64,000 nucleotides of DNA from Pogona vitticeps (Eukaryota > Chordata > Lepidosauria > Squamata > Agamidae), in NCBI RefSeq assembly GCF_051106095.1, contig NC_135783.1:211812472-211876471 (forward strand), in the 5' to 3' direction. Numbering within the stretch: the first letter of the stretch is position 1; every line of letters starts with the position of its first letter. Below, piece by piece: positions 48,822 to 61,408 of the stretch. The position numbers were made by a program, and so were the translations under genes. The notes beneath the pieces were generated by a model, which made no database searches, had not been told where the DNA came from, and was given only the letters and a program-made list of their open reading frames with translations.

Positions 48822-49072
48822 AAAGCAAAGCAAAGCAAAGCATGCTGCCTATATACCGCCCCATAGTGCTTCAAGCACTCTCTGGGCTGTTTACAAGTTA
48901 ATTATGCAGGCTACACATTGCCCCCCCCCCCAGCAAGCTGGGTACTCATTTTACCGACCTCGGAAGGATAGAAGGCTGAGTCAACCTTGAGCTGGCTACC
49001 TGGGATTGAACCCCAGGTCGTGAGCACAGTTTTGGCAGCAGTACAGCGTTTTAACCACTGCGCCACGAGCAC
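48822..49072 (-). mobile_element. tRNA-derived SINE with L2/CR1-like tail, copy 2
   Basis: The minus-strand head TCGTGGCGCAGTGGTTAAAA (A box) and GGGTTCAATCCCAGG (B box) are followed by the same body and 3' part as the copy at 16072-16322. A (GCAAA)n-type tail lies at about 48822-48842. The match with copy 1 is strong over the whole length. Confidence 0.88.
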
Positions 49073-49895
49073 TGGTCCCTTGGGAAGGAGAAAGGGCCAC
49101 GTCCTACGCCAAGGGAAATGATGAAGCATGTGTTTGTTACCTGACATCTCTCTTTTGTATAGGATGTGCTCAATGGTGTAGTGGAGCCAAGGCTCACCAA
49201 GATGAAAAACGGGGGGGGGGATTTCTGAGCAGCAGAGATTATGATATCATCTGTTATTCCCCCAGATTTCTCTGATTCACTTGCACTTACCTGCAGTCAG
49301 CATAGTAGCTGGGGAGAAATGGATTTTCCCAGAGTAGTATAGTACTGCAGGCTCTCTAGGATGTGGCCCAAAGTACTGTATTAGAGAGTGGCTTGGAATC
49401 TTGAATGGGCAATTAAGAGTCACAAACTTTCCCAGAGACTTCCTACTCTCTGGTATGGACTGCTCTAGCTGTCTACATATTTGGACTCTCCTTATGGACA
49501 ATGCTGGTTATGGAGACCGCCCAGCACTGCTAAATGTTCTGTGGTATCACTGGATGTGTTATAGTTTTTTGGGGAGTGGGGAGAAAGGCACCCCCAGCAT
49601 TTTGATACAAGCGTCAAGGGACAGCACCTTAAAGACTAGCTATTTTACTCCTGCATGAGCTTCCAGGGTTTATACTGTAGTCCTCTTCATCATGCGCCAG
49701 TTAAGGACGTGTTAATAACTTTTGGGACTTATGCAATTTGTTGATTTGGCTCAAACAAAACCGTGCTTTTATAACTTTATTGTATGGCACTGTGCAGCCA
49801 GCTTTTTTTGGACTCTTAGACTAGAATTCAAGAAGAAGAATATTGCGCTGGACAGTGTCATGGCTGTCAGCAGGCTGTTGTTATGTGCCTTGTGT

Positions 49896-50075
49896 GCACA
49901 GACTATGTTGTTGTTTTTTAGTCCATTACATACTGTATATTATTGTTGTTGTTTAGTCATTTTGTCGTGTCCGACTCTTCGTGACCCCATGGACCAGAGC
50001 ATGCCAGGCCCTCCTGTCTTCCACTGCCTCCTGGAGTTGGGTCAAATTCATGTTGGTCGCTTCGGCACAGACTAT
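49896..50075 (-). mobile_element. Very short BovB 3' end with 11 bp target duplication
   Basis: GCACAGACTAT occurs at 49896-49906 and again at 50065-50075. Between them, read on the minus strand, lie about 130 bases of BovB 3' end, from GAAGCGACCAACATGAATTT through the end at about 49938, then about 30 further bases ending in AAAAAACAACAAC. The extra bases between the BovB end and the second AAC-rich tail could be a 3' transduction. Confidence 0.85.
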
Positions 50076-50862
50076 AGAGAAGTGTATTTACAGAAGCTGT
50101 TGTAATAGAATTGCCTCTTAGATGTAGTGCCATAAGTATCCTGAAACACGTTTTTAATGTGAATCATGTACCATGCAACGTCATTTCAGGTAATTGCTGG
50201 CGTATGTTTCTGGATGGCTAATGTTTTATACGATGCTTTCACAATTTTTATGTATCTAGGCATGCGATAGAATTCTTTTAGATTACCCTACAAAGGCAAT
50301 ACTGCATATACATTTATGAGAATTAGCTTTTCATGTTGTGTCTGCCTGTAGACAAACAGGCCTAGTATGTATTCTTTCCTCCCAAAGACAATTTTCTGTT
50401 CCTTGGCATATCTTAAAATATCCCTAGGCTGTTGTATCTTAGACACCCAGACTATCAGTCTGTAGTTTATAATTGATGTTATAATGATAATACAGCTGCC
50501 CTCCTGTTTTGCTTACCTGGCAGTGTACTATATTTTACCAAACAGGACTTACCTCTGAATACTCATGTCTGGGATTTCTCTGGAAGTCTTTGTGATAGGG
50601 TAGGAGGTTGGGCTTGGCTGGATGAGACTGGACTCAAAGCTTAACTCGGCCAGGACATTTGCTGGATGCCTGTTGCCCCCTCACAGTCTCTTAACCTTAC
50701 TTACCTCACAGAGCGAGTATAAGAATAAAGTGCTCAAACCGCATGTACAAGTTGTCAACTTGTACTTGAAGAAAGGTGGACTGCATCTGGTAAATATGTA
50801 CGGTTCATTTACAGCTGGGTGATAATGTTTTTGGTACTTGATTCTTATTCTGGTAATTCCCT
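50076..50862. other. No gene seen
   Basis: No exon or nameable repeat is recognised. Confidence 0.5.
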
Positions 50863-50960
50863 CTCCTTCCTTCCTTCCTTCCTTCCTTCCTTCCTTCCTT
50901 CCTTCCTTCCTTCCTTCCTTCCTTCCTTCCTTCCTTCCTTCCTTCCTTCCTTCCTTCCTT
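50863..50960 (+). repeat. (CCTT)n microsatellite
   Basis: About 24 perfect CCTT units are followed by a pyrimidine-rich stretch to about 51030. The Leu/Pro/Ser-rich and Lys/Glu/Arg-rich frames on the two strands are artefacts. Confidence 0.97.
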
Positions 50961-51189
50961 TTTCTCTTTTTCTTTCTCTCTTTCTCTTCCTCCCTCCCTC
51001 CCCCCCTCTCTCTTTCTTTCTTTCTCCCTTGAAATCTGCGCGTTTGGCAACGCTTCAACACCAAAGCAGCTTCCTGCACCCTAAGACTATAAACGGTATA
51101 ATTTGCCCACGGAGGCCTGTGCATTACAGAAATGAAATTCCTTTTCTGATAACATTGATTGCTTAATGTGCAGCAATTTGGCTGTCAGA

Positions 51190-51660
51190 AACAGCTGGCA
51201 CAGTAGGGTGGGACAGTTGGCTTGGGGGGCAGGGGCGTTACAGAAGCAAGTGCTCGCTCCAAACACCCGCTGAGGGAATCAGGTTTCGCAGCCTGTCATT
51301 TAACAACAGGGCACAATGCTCTTATCAAGCGCCTCTTCTTCTTCGTGTTGGAGCTGAGGAGCCTGTGTCTCCGATGGTTGGCATCCTCTATTGAACGACG
51401 GGGGTGGGGAGAGGAAAGCTGCCGTGCGGTGGGGTGGTTTTTCTAGACGTCGCTTCCCGTTAAAAGCATTGTGTGTTTGCTGCAATGTCCTCGCTGCGGC
51501 TCTCCACAGCGGTGGGCTCCTTGGGAAGATTGTTTTATTTCCTTGCAGTGCGTTGGGGAGAGGCAGGGACAGCTCACGGCCATGCGTTCCAGTCCATCCT
51601 AAAACACATTGCTCGGGAGAAAGGAATCTGTTGTCTTCATGTACGACGTTTTCCGGTAAA
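51190..51660. other. Moderately GC- and CpG-rich stretch without a gene
   Basis: CpG dinucleotides are commoner here than in the neighbouring AT-rich sequence (for example GAACGACGGGGG and TAGACGTCGCTTCCCG). Overlapping open frames exist on both strands but show no family motif. It could be a small regulatory element or an old repeat. Confidence 0.3.
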
Positions 51661-54600
51661 CTGAAGGCGACAACTGCAGGCGCACTTACTCCTGTGTAAG
51701 TGGCACTTGATTCAGGAAGGCTTATTTCTGAGTAAGCATGCATGGGGTTGGGCTGGATATGTGTTTAGGTAGTGGGTAGTGGAATGCTTTGGAATGACTG
51801 CCGTTTGAAAGAACGATCGATAGATATTCCCTGTGCTGCCTTATTCCTTAGAAAAATTGTGCTGGGTAACCGTTGGCTATAATGACTAGAGATGATCATC
51901 AGGATTCTTAGTTTTGTGAGTGGACCGCAAGCAGAGATGGTCTTTTCTGTATTGATTCTTGAGAGGTACCGAGAGTTGGTTGGTTCATGTAGAAGCATAC
52001 TTAAATGACACTGGAGACAGCTGTCTCTTACAGTGGGCTGTGCATGCTGGCTACTTGGCGCCAGACAGCTTGCCCATGAATGTATATAATCATCATCATC
52101 ATCATCCCACTTCCATAAAAGGCCCTTTAATGTCTTTTTATTAAGATCTTTGGCATCTTTGTTTTTCAAAGGCCTGTGGGTCTTCCCCCGTACATGTACA
52201 TATTGGCAAGCAAAGTGGAAGTGCTGCCTTGTTTCTCTCTCCTGGCTTTGAAAGGGTTTTGGAGAGGGAAAAAAGGAGAGTTGTGTTTTGAGAATCTTAT
52301 CATGACGTTTAAAAAGGAAATAAGAACTTTGGAAAAACCCTATTTGGCTAGCTGGAAGCATTTTTATCTAATCATTTGTGTATGCACAAAAGCATAAAAC
52401 GTTTTTTGTTCTCTGCAACTTAAGGCAATACTCCTTTTTTCCCCCTTTCTCTTTCTCTGGGAGTGTCATTATAATTCCAGATGTTGTTTGGATTAAAGAT
52501 AGTGAGTGGAAAAAATGAGCTTTCCTAATGATAATAACAGAGTCAGACTGGCTGGTTCTGCTCTGTCAGGGAAATGGAGAGATAAAAACTCCATTAATGG
52601 TGCACACGCTGTCTAAGTAGCTAATAAAACAATGCAGTTTTCACTGGAAATAAGTCCCCGGATTGGCAGGGACCAATGGCAACTGCACAAGGAGACAGCT
52701 GTGTAGCCTGACGAAAGTTTTGTGTGTGTTTGATTTTTTTTTTTTTTGGCGGGTGGGGGAGCTGTGGTGAATAAGAAGGGGAGGAATCTTTAATAGCTTA
52801 AAAGGAGCTTTATATGTTCCACCTCACAACTGCATCTTCTGTAGTGTCTAGTTTATATGTTTATTTTTATGCTTGCTGTGGGGAAATAATAGATCATGGT
52901 ATGGTGCTTTTTCCCCCTACTCTTTCAAAAATATTCTGATTTTCAGAATTGTTCTACATGAGAAGTTTTTTTCTTGCCTATTTTACACCCACCTCATACC
53001 CCTGCAAACCTGCCTCCCCTAATAATTTTATTTGAAATCTGAACTATTAGGATTAAAAATATGACTCAGGTATGCATCACTTGAGGGGAAAAATGATTAC
53101 AGTACAGTATTTTGATCTTCATTTAAAAAAAAAGCGCACTACTGGGTGTCACAGAATAATTAAATAAGAGGCATGCTAAGAAAGCAATAGTAACCTTCTG
53201 GCCCCCTCCTTCCTTAGAATAGAAAATTATGGGAGTCAATTTTCCTGTGCATCCCCTGATATCCTTAAATGCTCCCTCTGGGAGATACAAGCCCTATCAG
53301 GTTAGAATCGCTGAGGTAAAGAGAGCTAGTATATTATACTGTTTAACAGTACTGTATCTGACTACAGTTGTGAGGAATTGGCTTTCTTTAGTAGCCTTGG
53401 AGTGATTAATATCGTTCAACCTTACCTACTTCCCAGAGTGGTGAATGTAAGGTTGTTGCTTCTGTTACTTAAGAGTCTAGTTACACAGCCATGGCAATGT
53501 CCATGGAATACTTTGGCCCTGGTTTTACCCACTTAAAGTGAAATGTGTTGTCATTATTAAGTTGTGTGCCTCTGCCATAGGTAGCAGCGAAGGCAGTTTG
53601 TCAGATTCCCTTAAAAATGGCTGTAATATAACAGGAGGTAACACCAGAAAGCACTTGGTTTATGCATAAATAACAATAATAGAAATAGAGAACCATCAGC
53701 ATACAGATGAACCATATTGCTCCTAGCAACTGCACTAAATCCGTTCACAAACAGAAGGCTTACATCAAGAGGACAGGTATTACTTGTAACCAAAAGGATG
53801 GTGGTGGGTACTGGTCATGATGACTGTACGTACATGACCTCCAGGGTCATTAAGAGTTGATAGGGAAGGTACTGTTGCACTCTTGTCTTGTGTGTGGCTT
53901 CCCACAGACTTCTGGTGGGAATGAAGGAAACAGAGTTGGAGGAGATAGGCTTTGTTACTGATCCAACACAGGAGGTCTTATAGTCTTATGGTATCTGAGG
54001 TGGTAGGTAGATATTTTTCAAGAAAGCATTCCACAATCATGGCTTAACTTCTGAAAAAGCTCCTCCTTTGTGGTTAATCAGCCAAATAACATCTGTTTGT
54101 AGGGGCACTTAAGGAAAGGGCTTCTGGACACTTGGAGCAAGCAATTGTTCATGGATGGGGGGGGCGGGGCGGGGGAATCCCTGTAACAAACTAAGCCTTT
54201 CCACAGCTTCTTGTTTCAGAATGTGGTGGGAAAATAGGCTTCATGGATCTTGAAAAATTCTAGCTCTACTCATTATACCACATGTCCTGTACCTTGATTG
54301 ACGGCTTTATTTTAAGACGAGCTTCGAACTCTGAGAAGATGTCGAACGGGAAAAATTTATTTTCATACCTAATTTTAATCCTGCCAGAATACTGTACAGT
54401 AGATCATTTCACTGATAGGCAGCAATTGAAAGCACTTCCAAATTGGGAAGAAGGATTGTGAACTGCAAAACTTCAAGCCAACTTTGTTGAGGTGACTCAC
54501 AATCTCAGAGGATGATCATACGCTGTATATCCCTGCTCAGGAATAACCCTGACACTCTTCTCTGAACTTATTGCCAGATGAGTGTGTATAGAATATGACA

Positions 54601-55040
54601 CTTTCATATATATGTTTTGAACCAGCTCACAGTTTAAGAATTATTTAATGGCCCTCAGAAGTCTGCAAGAATTCCCCCAGGCAGAATTCTGTGGGGGTTG
54701 TAAAAAAAAAAAAAACCCAACAACCCAAAGTCCTCTCAGATGTTTTGAATCGCTCTCAGCTGAGGACATAAAGAATCTTCATAAAGACCAAGGAAGTAGA
54801 GGAACTAAACTCTGTGGGAGCTGCAATGCATTACAGGTCTGGCAGTCTCCCTGCCCATTGTGCTTCATACAGAGTGCCTCTCAGGAGAACTGCCCTGGCA
54901 TATTCAAGTATACCCTTAGTACAAGAGCAATGATCGGCTTCCATTCCAGAGTTCAAAAAATTAATCTGATAGGAATATGGCAGTTTATCTGCTATTGCTA
55001 ACTTTTTCCTGCATGAAATTGACTTTTATCACCTAAACAT
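51661..55040. other. No gene; small repeats only
   Basis: A copy of the palindromic TACTCCTGTGTAAGT ... TTATTTCTGAGTAAGCATGC repeat lies near 51675-51765. (ATC)n lies at 52087-52105, T and A runs near 52733 and 54700, and a G-rich run near 54156-54175. No exon or RNA gene is recognised. Confidence 0.5.
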
Positions 55041-55043
55041 CTT

Positions 55044-55975
55044 AGATTATTATTATTATTATTATTATTTATTTAATTTATATGCCGCCCACACTACCCA
55101 AAGGTCTCTGGGCGGCTTACAGCATTTAAAATACAATAAAGATATGTACAATTAAAATACAATTAAAATATATATAAAGTTGCCATCAGACCCACAGTTA
55201 ATATTATTTCAGTTAAAAGCCTTCTGGAACAGGAAGGTTTTGACCTGGCGCCGAAATGTCATCAGTGTCGGCGCCAGACGAATCTCAGTCGGGAGGGCAT
55301 TCCATAGTCTGGGGGCAGCTGCCGAAAAGGCCCTTTGTCTGCAAGCCATCCCTCTTACCTCCTTGAGGGATGGCTCTTTCAAAAGGCCCCCCTGGCTAGA
55401 TCTTAACTGCCGGGTAGGCTCATATGGAAGGAGGCGGTCCTTCAGGTATCCAGGGCCCAAGCCGTTTAGGGCTTTATATGTCAAAACAAGCACTTTGAAT
55501 TGGGCCCGGGCAGCAACTGGTAGCCAATGTAACTTGTACAGAATCGGCTTGATATGTTCCCTGGCGGCCACACCACTCACCAGCTGCGCCGCTCGATTCT
55601 GAACCAGTTGCAGTCGCCGGACCGTCTTCAAAGGCAGCCCCACGTAAAGCGCATTGCAGTAATCTATACGGGATGTTACCAGTGCATGTGTAACTGTCAT
55701 GAGACTCCGCTCGTCCAGGTAGGGCCGTAGCTGGTATAGTTTCCGCAGCTGGAGGAAGGAGCCCCTGGCCACCGAGTCCACCTGGGCTTCCAGTGTTAGA
55801 CTGGGGTCCAGGAGCACCCCCAAGCTGCGGACCCTGTCCCTTAGGGGGAGTGTAACCCCATTCAGGGCAGGGAGATGGCCCTCCAGCCTGTCCGGCGAAG
55901 CACCCACTAACAGCACTTCCGTCTTGTCTGGATTGAGTTTCAATTCATCCAGTCCATTATCAGGTCCAGACACGA
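55044..55975 (-). mobile_element. L2/CR1-group LINE, 3' part of reverse transcriptase
   Basis: An (ATT)n tail lies at 55044-55070, and a 3' end reading GTAAGCCGCCCAGAGACC on the minus strand precedes it. The coding part translates without a break to LKLNPDKTEVLLVG, GVTLPLRDRVRSLGVLLD, RIDYCNALYVGLPLKTVRRL, LHWLPVAARAQFKVLVLTYK and ending FLFQKAFN. That is the C-terminal part of an L2/CR1-group (Jockey-like) ORF2. The YADD box and everything before it are missing through 5' truncation. Confidence 0.9.
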
Positions 55976-57232
55976 GTTCAGGACAGAAACCTAAATGTTT
56001 CTTGGCAGGTATGTGGTTATGTAGTACAAGAATAAATCTTGCCAATACTGTATATAGTTTCTCTGTGTAACTGTAGATGATTGATGGAGTATTCTTCCCT
56101 GCTCATGTACTGTTTAGATGCTGGTCAATTAAGTAGTGAAATAACATATGAGTATTTTTAGTGGGACATGGCCAGATATTCAGACATCCAGAATGCGGTT
56201 GTCTTGGGAGTACCCTTACATTTTCAATAGCATCATTCTGATAGCTAACAGGAGAGCACTTATGAGGGATTCTCTAGTCTACACTATATCTAAAACCACA
56301 TACAAAAACTGTTTTTGCCTCATACGTTTTATAGGCATTCAGTTTTCTGTGTGTGCCTTTATGCCTTTGAGATGTTTTGAATATTTTTGCATGCCCTTTC
56401 ATGTACATAACCTTTTCGTAAGTGCTAATTGATTCCAAATGTTTAGAATTTACCTTCTGAACTAAATTTCTAAGTTACTTAAATCTGAATTTTACTGTGA
56501 CAAAAATGTTATTATTAAACATTTCAGTACTGGATGATTTGTTTGATAGACCAGACTGCCCACTATTTTCATGTCTGTCTGTGGAAATGCTAATAAAAGT
56601 ATACGTATGTGGGATGTGTTCCTCCCTCATTCACCCACTGAGGTTTTTTTATGACTTCTCAATCAAGGCTAATAGGTTTTGTTGAAAGCAGAGTAGCTGT
56701 ATGGTTTTAAAAGCTTTTGATGGATTGTGAAAGGCTTCCTTACATTACAGTAAAGGTCAATACTTTAAACTACCATTCTGGGTTGGCTGTAATTTTTGTC
56801 CTTAAAAAATAAATAAAGAGGCAATCCTAATAACAGGGCTTTAAAAAAAAACCTAGATGTTATTTGGAGAAAGCCATTTTACAGAGAGGTCACAGTACTT
56901 TTATACTCATTTTGAAAGCATTCCCCCATGCTTCTGAGGATTCTGTCCTTGAAATTTTGCTTAGGCAGAATCCAGAGAGACAGAAACCAGCAGAAATAGG
57001 ATATGTGTTTCCCCATCCCTTTTCATTGTAGCATACCCTGAACCCCAAACCTCCCTATGTGTGTGTCTGCTGTGAAGCCCTCCAGAACCATTTTTTTTTA
57101 AAGATAGGTAGGGATAAGGAACTAAGTTCTAAACATTCCTTCAACCATATATTGGACTTTTGCCCTCTGTTCTGGAAAGATGACTTGGAAAAATGATTTA
57201 TTTTTGAAATTTGGTGATCTGGCTAAGGTAAA
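55976..57232. other. No gene seen
   Basis: AT-rich sequence with short frames only. No exon or nameable repeat is seen. Confidence 0.5.
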
Positions 57233-57652
57233 GGCTGCCAGTCGAGCTTTATTTCGCTAACCGGATAAGCGAAGCGTCCAGCCAGCAGGCGGAATTATTC
57301 CGCATAGTGCGCAACCTATTCGGAATTGGCCTGGGTGATGGGCCTCCCCCTAGTTTTTCACCGGACCAATTTGCAACATTTTAAAAATCTAAAGTGGAGG
57401 TCATCCGCCGGGACCTGTCTCCTTTTTTGAACACAGTGAGTCGAGCTGAGATGTCCAGCGCTCCGCCTTGCCCGGTAATTTTTAATTCCTTTCAGCCTGT
57501 CACGCATGACACTGCGGCCAGGGCGCTTGATCACTGTCGTGCCACCACCTCCTCCCTTGACCCTTGCCCGGCCTGGCTAATCAAAGCAGCCAGGCCTACA
57601 ACAACGGAGTGTCAAGGAGACACTCAGTAGGCCCATTAGGAAGAAACCAAGT

Positions 57653-59014
57653 TTGGCAGCGGACGAAATTGGCAACTACAGGCCCGTCGCCAATGTTTCC
57701 TTCCTAAGCAAGGTGGTTGAGAGGGTGGTGGCCAACCAGCTTCAGGCACTCCTGGATGAAACAGATGCCCTGGATCCATTTCAGTCGGGCTTCAGGCCGC
57801 CCCATGGTACAGAAACGGCATTGGTCGCCCTGTGCGATGACCTACTGAGGGAGGCCAACAGGGGAAAAGTGTCCCTGCTGGTCCTCCTCGACATCTCAGC
57901 GGCCTTTGATACCATTGACCACGGTATCCTCCTGGGGAGGCTCTCTGAGCTGGGAATCGGGGGCCTTGCACTGGCCTGGCTCCGTTCCTTCATGGAGGAC
58001 CGTCCCCAGAGAGTACAGCTTGGGGAGAGCGTCTTGGCCCCATGGAGTCTCAATTGTGGGGTTCCATAGGGGTCAATTATCTCCCCAGTGCTGTTCAACA
58101 TCTATATGAGGCTGCTGGGTGGGGTCATCAGGGGGTGTGGAGCCCGGTGTCATCAGTACGCTGATGATACTCAGCTCTACATCTCCTTTCCACCTACCGC
58201 AGGAGATGCCGTTCTGTCCCTTCAGCGCTGCCTGGGGACCATAGTGCAATGGATGCAGGAGAACAGGCTGAGGCCGAACCCGGACAAGACGGAGGTACTA
58301 AGGGTGGGCGCCCCCACAGTTGGGGGTTTGGGAAACTCCCTCTCCTTCGGGGGGGTGACCCTTCCTGCCAAGGATGGGGTCCGCAGCTTGGGGATCCATC
58401 TGGACCCGGCGCTCACTGTGGAATCCCAGGTGGCGTCAGTGGTCCGAACCGCCTTTTATCATCTTAGGCGGATAGCCCAGCTGCGGTCCTATCTCGATGT
58501 TGGGGCGCTCACTACCTTGGTGCATGCGCTCGTAATCTCAAGATTAGACCACTGTAATGCGCTCTACGTGGGGCTGCCTTTGAGGCTGCTGCGGAAACTT
58601 CAGCTGGAGCAGAATGCAGCGGCCAGACTTCTTAGTGGTGTGAAAAAATACTAACACATTTCACCCACTCTGGCCGCATTGCATTGGCTCCCCATCCGAT
58701 TCTGCATCGACTTCAAAGTGTTGATGCTTACGTATAAAGCCCTAAACGGTTTAGGGCCTCAATACTTGGCGGAACGCCTACTCCCACCAAGATCTACCCG
58801 TATCACTCACGCGAGCCAGGAGGTGAGGCTGAGGAGCCTAACGCCGAGGGAGGCCCAGAAAGAAAAGACAAGAAATCGGGCCTCCTCGGCGGTGGCTCCT
58901 CGCCTCTGGAATAACCTACCCCCCGATATTCACGCGGCTCCCTCGCTGGGTATTTTAAAAAATCAACTAAAAACATTGATGTTTCGGCAGGCCTTCCCCT
59001 CAGCCAGTTCCTGA
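57653..59014 (+). pseudogene. L2/CR1-group reverse transcriptase, two in-frame stops
   Basis: One reading frame runs through with stops at 58067-58069 (TAG where GVPQGS would need CAG) and at 58652-58654. Motifs in order are NYRPVANVSFLSKVVERVV, FQSGFR, VLLDISAAFDTIDH, GVP-stop-GSIISPVLFN, YADDTQLY, NPDKTEVLRVG, RLDHCNALYVGLPLRLLRKL and LHWLPIRFCIDFKVLMLTYK. Upstream, the linker at 57394-57630 is in another frame, so there is at least one frameshift as well. It is inactive. Confidence 0.9.
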
Positions 59015-59146
59015 TCTTCCCTTCTTTCCTCTCCCTAGTGTTTGTCCCATCTTGTCGAAAGTTTTCCCTTATGTATAATTGTTTCTATTTATATTGTTGT
59101 ATTCTTTGTTGTAAGCCGCCTAGAGTGGTCTTAATCGACTAGATAG

Positions 59147-59152
<6 letters not shown>

Positions 59153-59228
<76 letters not shown>
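59153..59228 (+). repeat. (AATC)n tail repeat of the LINE
   Basis: About 19 tandem AATC units start right after GGCGGGAT at the LINE 3' end. Expansion of the tail is the likely origin. Confidence 0.95.
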
Positions 59229-59229
<1 letters not shown>

Positions 59230-59759
59230 TGTAGAATTTTTGTTTTAGGGGAATTGACATTACCAAAAAGTAAGTAGCAAGTATTAAAACCTGGTAATCT
59301 TTTTTTTGTCTCTCATTGAATCTATGAGAGATATCCTTTGTGTAGTAAAATCCTGACATTGTCTATAGCTGCCATTTTTATTCCATGTAGTCATTCCTGA
59401 ACTTACACTGTTCTTCTTGGCCATTTTGTGTGCCTTCCAACTTTTTTGATCCATCTTGACTCAACATTTTCATTACGTGCAGTATGTGTTGTACCATCTG
59501 AGCAGACTTTTGCAGAAACTGAGTTTAACTCGTTACTCAGCCATAGCACTGAATGTGTAATCTAAGATCGATTACTCACCTCCCCCTTTAATTCTCCTTG
59601 CAGAGTTAGGGTTGAAGACAGGAGGAGGAGAACCATATGCAATGCTTTGAGCTCCTGAGAGGAAGTGTAGATTTTTTAAAAAATCAGTAAATATATACGT
59701 AAACCTAAATCCAATGGCTAGTTTCAGATATAATAAACACATTAAATCAATGAGGGTTT

Positions 59760-59897
59760 AAATAAGGCATTGCTTCCCAACCTTGGGTCCACAGATGTTC
59801 TTGAATTACAACTCCCAGAAATCCTGGCCAATACAGCTAGTGGTGAAGGCTACTGGGAACATCTGGGGACCCAGGGTTGGGAGCCATTGACATAAGG
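59760..59897. mobile_element. hAT-like MITE with 8 bp target duplication
   Basis: The body 59768-59889 starts CATTGCTTCCCAACCTTGGG and ends CCAGGGTTGGGAGCCATTG. The flanks AAATAAGG (59760-59767) and ACATAAGG (59890-59897) agree at 7 of 8 positions. The centre is AACTCCCAGAAATCC. Confidence 0.87.
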
Positions 59898-60061
59898 GAT
59901 GCCTATCCATTTAATAATTGCTTCAATAGGCTTATTCTCTAGGCAATCGGATTTAAGACATGGTTTCCTTTTCAGCCATCTTAGTTCTTATCATTTGTTT
60001 ATAAAAACTATGTAAATCAAAGATTAGATATTGCCTTGAATTATTTTTTGTTCCTGGAGTA

Positions 60062-60416
60062 TAGTGGGGTCTCGACTTATGAATGGCTCGACATACGAAC
60101 GTTTCGACTTACGAACCACTCTCATAGGAATATATGGACTCGACTTACGAACTTAGATTCAAGTTACGAACTCCTTTTTCCCCATTTTTTAAAAGCTAAG
60201 TCATCTTAGGTTAAAAGGAAAAAAGAAAAAATATCCCCCTCTAGTGGCAGAAGGCGGAATAGCAGCTTCCCATTAGTTTCTATGGACGAAAAGAGCAGAT
60301 ACGGATTAAATGATTTTCAATGCATTCCTATGGGAAATGCAGATTTGACTTAAGAACTTTTCGACCTGAGAACTGCCTTCCAATATGGATTAAGTTCGTA
60401 AGTCGAGACCCCACTG
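60062..60416. mobile_element. Tigger/pogo-like MITE, 355 bp
   Basis: The left end TAGTGGGGTCTCGACTTATG and the right end GTAAGTCGAGACCCCACTG are inverted copies flanked by TA. Interior units repeat CGACTTACGAAC. It resembles the element at 61881 in its CGACTTACG motif. Confidence 0.87.
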
Positions 60417-60439
60417 TATACCTGTACCATTTTGCACGC

Positions 60440-60475
60440 TGCTTCTTCTTCTTCTTCTTCTTCTTCTTCTTCTTC

Positions 60476-60516
<41 letters not shown>

Positions 60517-60518
60517 GA
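60440..60518 (+). repeat. (CTT)n then (GTT)n microsatellite
   Basis: CTT units to about 60477 switch to GTT units to 60518. The Phe and Leu runs in the open frame across it are artefacts. Confidence 0.96.
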
Positions 60519-61337
60519 CCAGAATGGAAATTATCTTGTGGCAGGATGGGTGAAAACTTTTAGCTTAAGAGTAGCCTCTTGGTTCGAACTCATATTCATT
60601 ATTGGAAGGCTTATATATGATTATTTTTATGTAGATGTGTATATATATCTCTCTCATACTTTTGGCCTTTAAAAGGCCCATCAGTACCTATGGATTATTT
60701 GCTGTGATGTCCACAGCTAAAGGTACAAGTAACACAATGGCTGGACTCCTGCTGGCTTAAACTCAATGCCTACAACTTGGATTATGTCATCATCAGGTGC
60801 TGGAGAATCTATCATTTAATTTTAAAACTTATTTTCCCCTTCTTTGGGTTCTGAGGTTCCCTAGGGATGTCTTTTGACCTGGGGAAACCTTGGGATCCTT
60901 GGGAAAGAGGGGGGGAAGCATTTAATATCAGCAAGTTACTGCTAGCTGTCCCCATTTTGGTAATTGGATTGCGAGTGGCTGTATTCCAATTTTAAGGACT
61001 CCCACCTCTTTCTGTCCTGAGGCTCCCAAAGGACTCCCAAATCTTCTAGGGCCAAAGAGATCCCCAGATAACTTTGGAACCTGGAAAGGGGAGAGGAAGT
61101 ATTAAATTCAAATTAAATTTTAAAAATTATCATTTAACATTATTCAGGTTACACAGTGTAAAGTTGCAGCAACAGGATTTCAGTCAATTTATGATGTGGT
61201 CTTTCTTGTATTGCGTTTTAGTCCTTATAAAGAAAAGTGTAGGCTCCCAGGGTGGTCTAATATTGCTGTATTGAAAACAAAGAATACAAAAAAAATGATG
61301 CAACAGCTGGCCTAATAATAATCTAGAGTAATAATAA
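60519..61337. other. No gene seen
   Basis: No exon or nameable repeat is recognised. Confidence 0.5.
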
Positions 61338-61408
61338 CCTAGCCACCCAGAGTAGACTTCGGTCTAGATGGGCGGGGTATAAATTTAATAAATAAAATAA
61401 AATAACAT
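61338..61408 (+). mobile_element. L2/CR1-group LINE 3' tail fragment
   Basis: TAGCCACCCAGAGTAGACTT and GGGCGGGGTATAAATTTAAT followed by AATAAAATAAA units match the 3' ends of the two L2/CR1-group copies at 55044 and 59100. No coding part is present. Confidence 0.75.

Larger units (their letters stand above)
57233..59228 (+). mobile_element. L2/CR1-group LINE, 5'-truncated, complete 3' end with (AATC)n tail
   Basis: Sequence turns GC-rich at about 57233. The linker (VEVIRRDLSPFLNTV, SLDPCPAWLIKAA) is read first, then the reverse transcriptase, the 3' untranslated end GTAAGCCGCCTAGAGTGGTC, and an (AATC)n tail from about 59153 to 59228. It shares its C-terminal protein pattern with the minus-strand copy at 55044-55975 but is a different subfamily. 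Confidence 0.92.

Noticed and set aside
50681-51166. Lys/Glu/Arg-rich and Leu/Pro/Ser-rich frames of up to 147 codons
   Set aside because: They are translations of the CCTT microsatellite and the adjoining pyrimidine tract.
51300-51743. Overlapping 100-147 codon frames in a mildly CpG-rich stretch
   Set aside because: They occur on both strands, have no recognisable domain and no convincing splice context. Kept only as a composition note.
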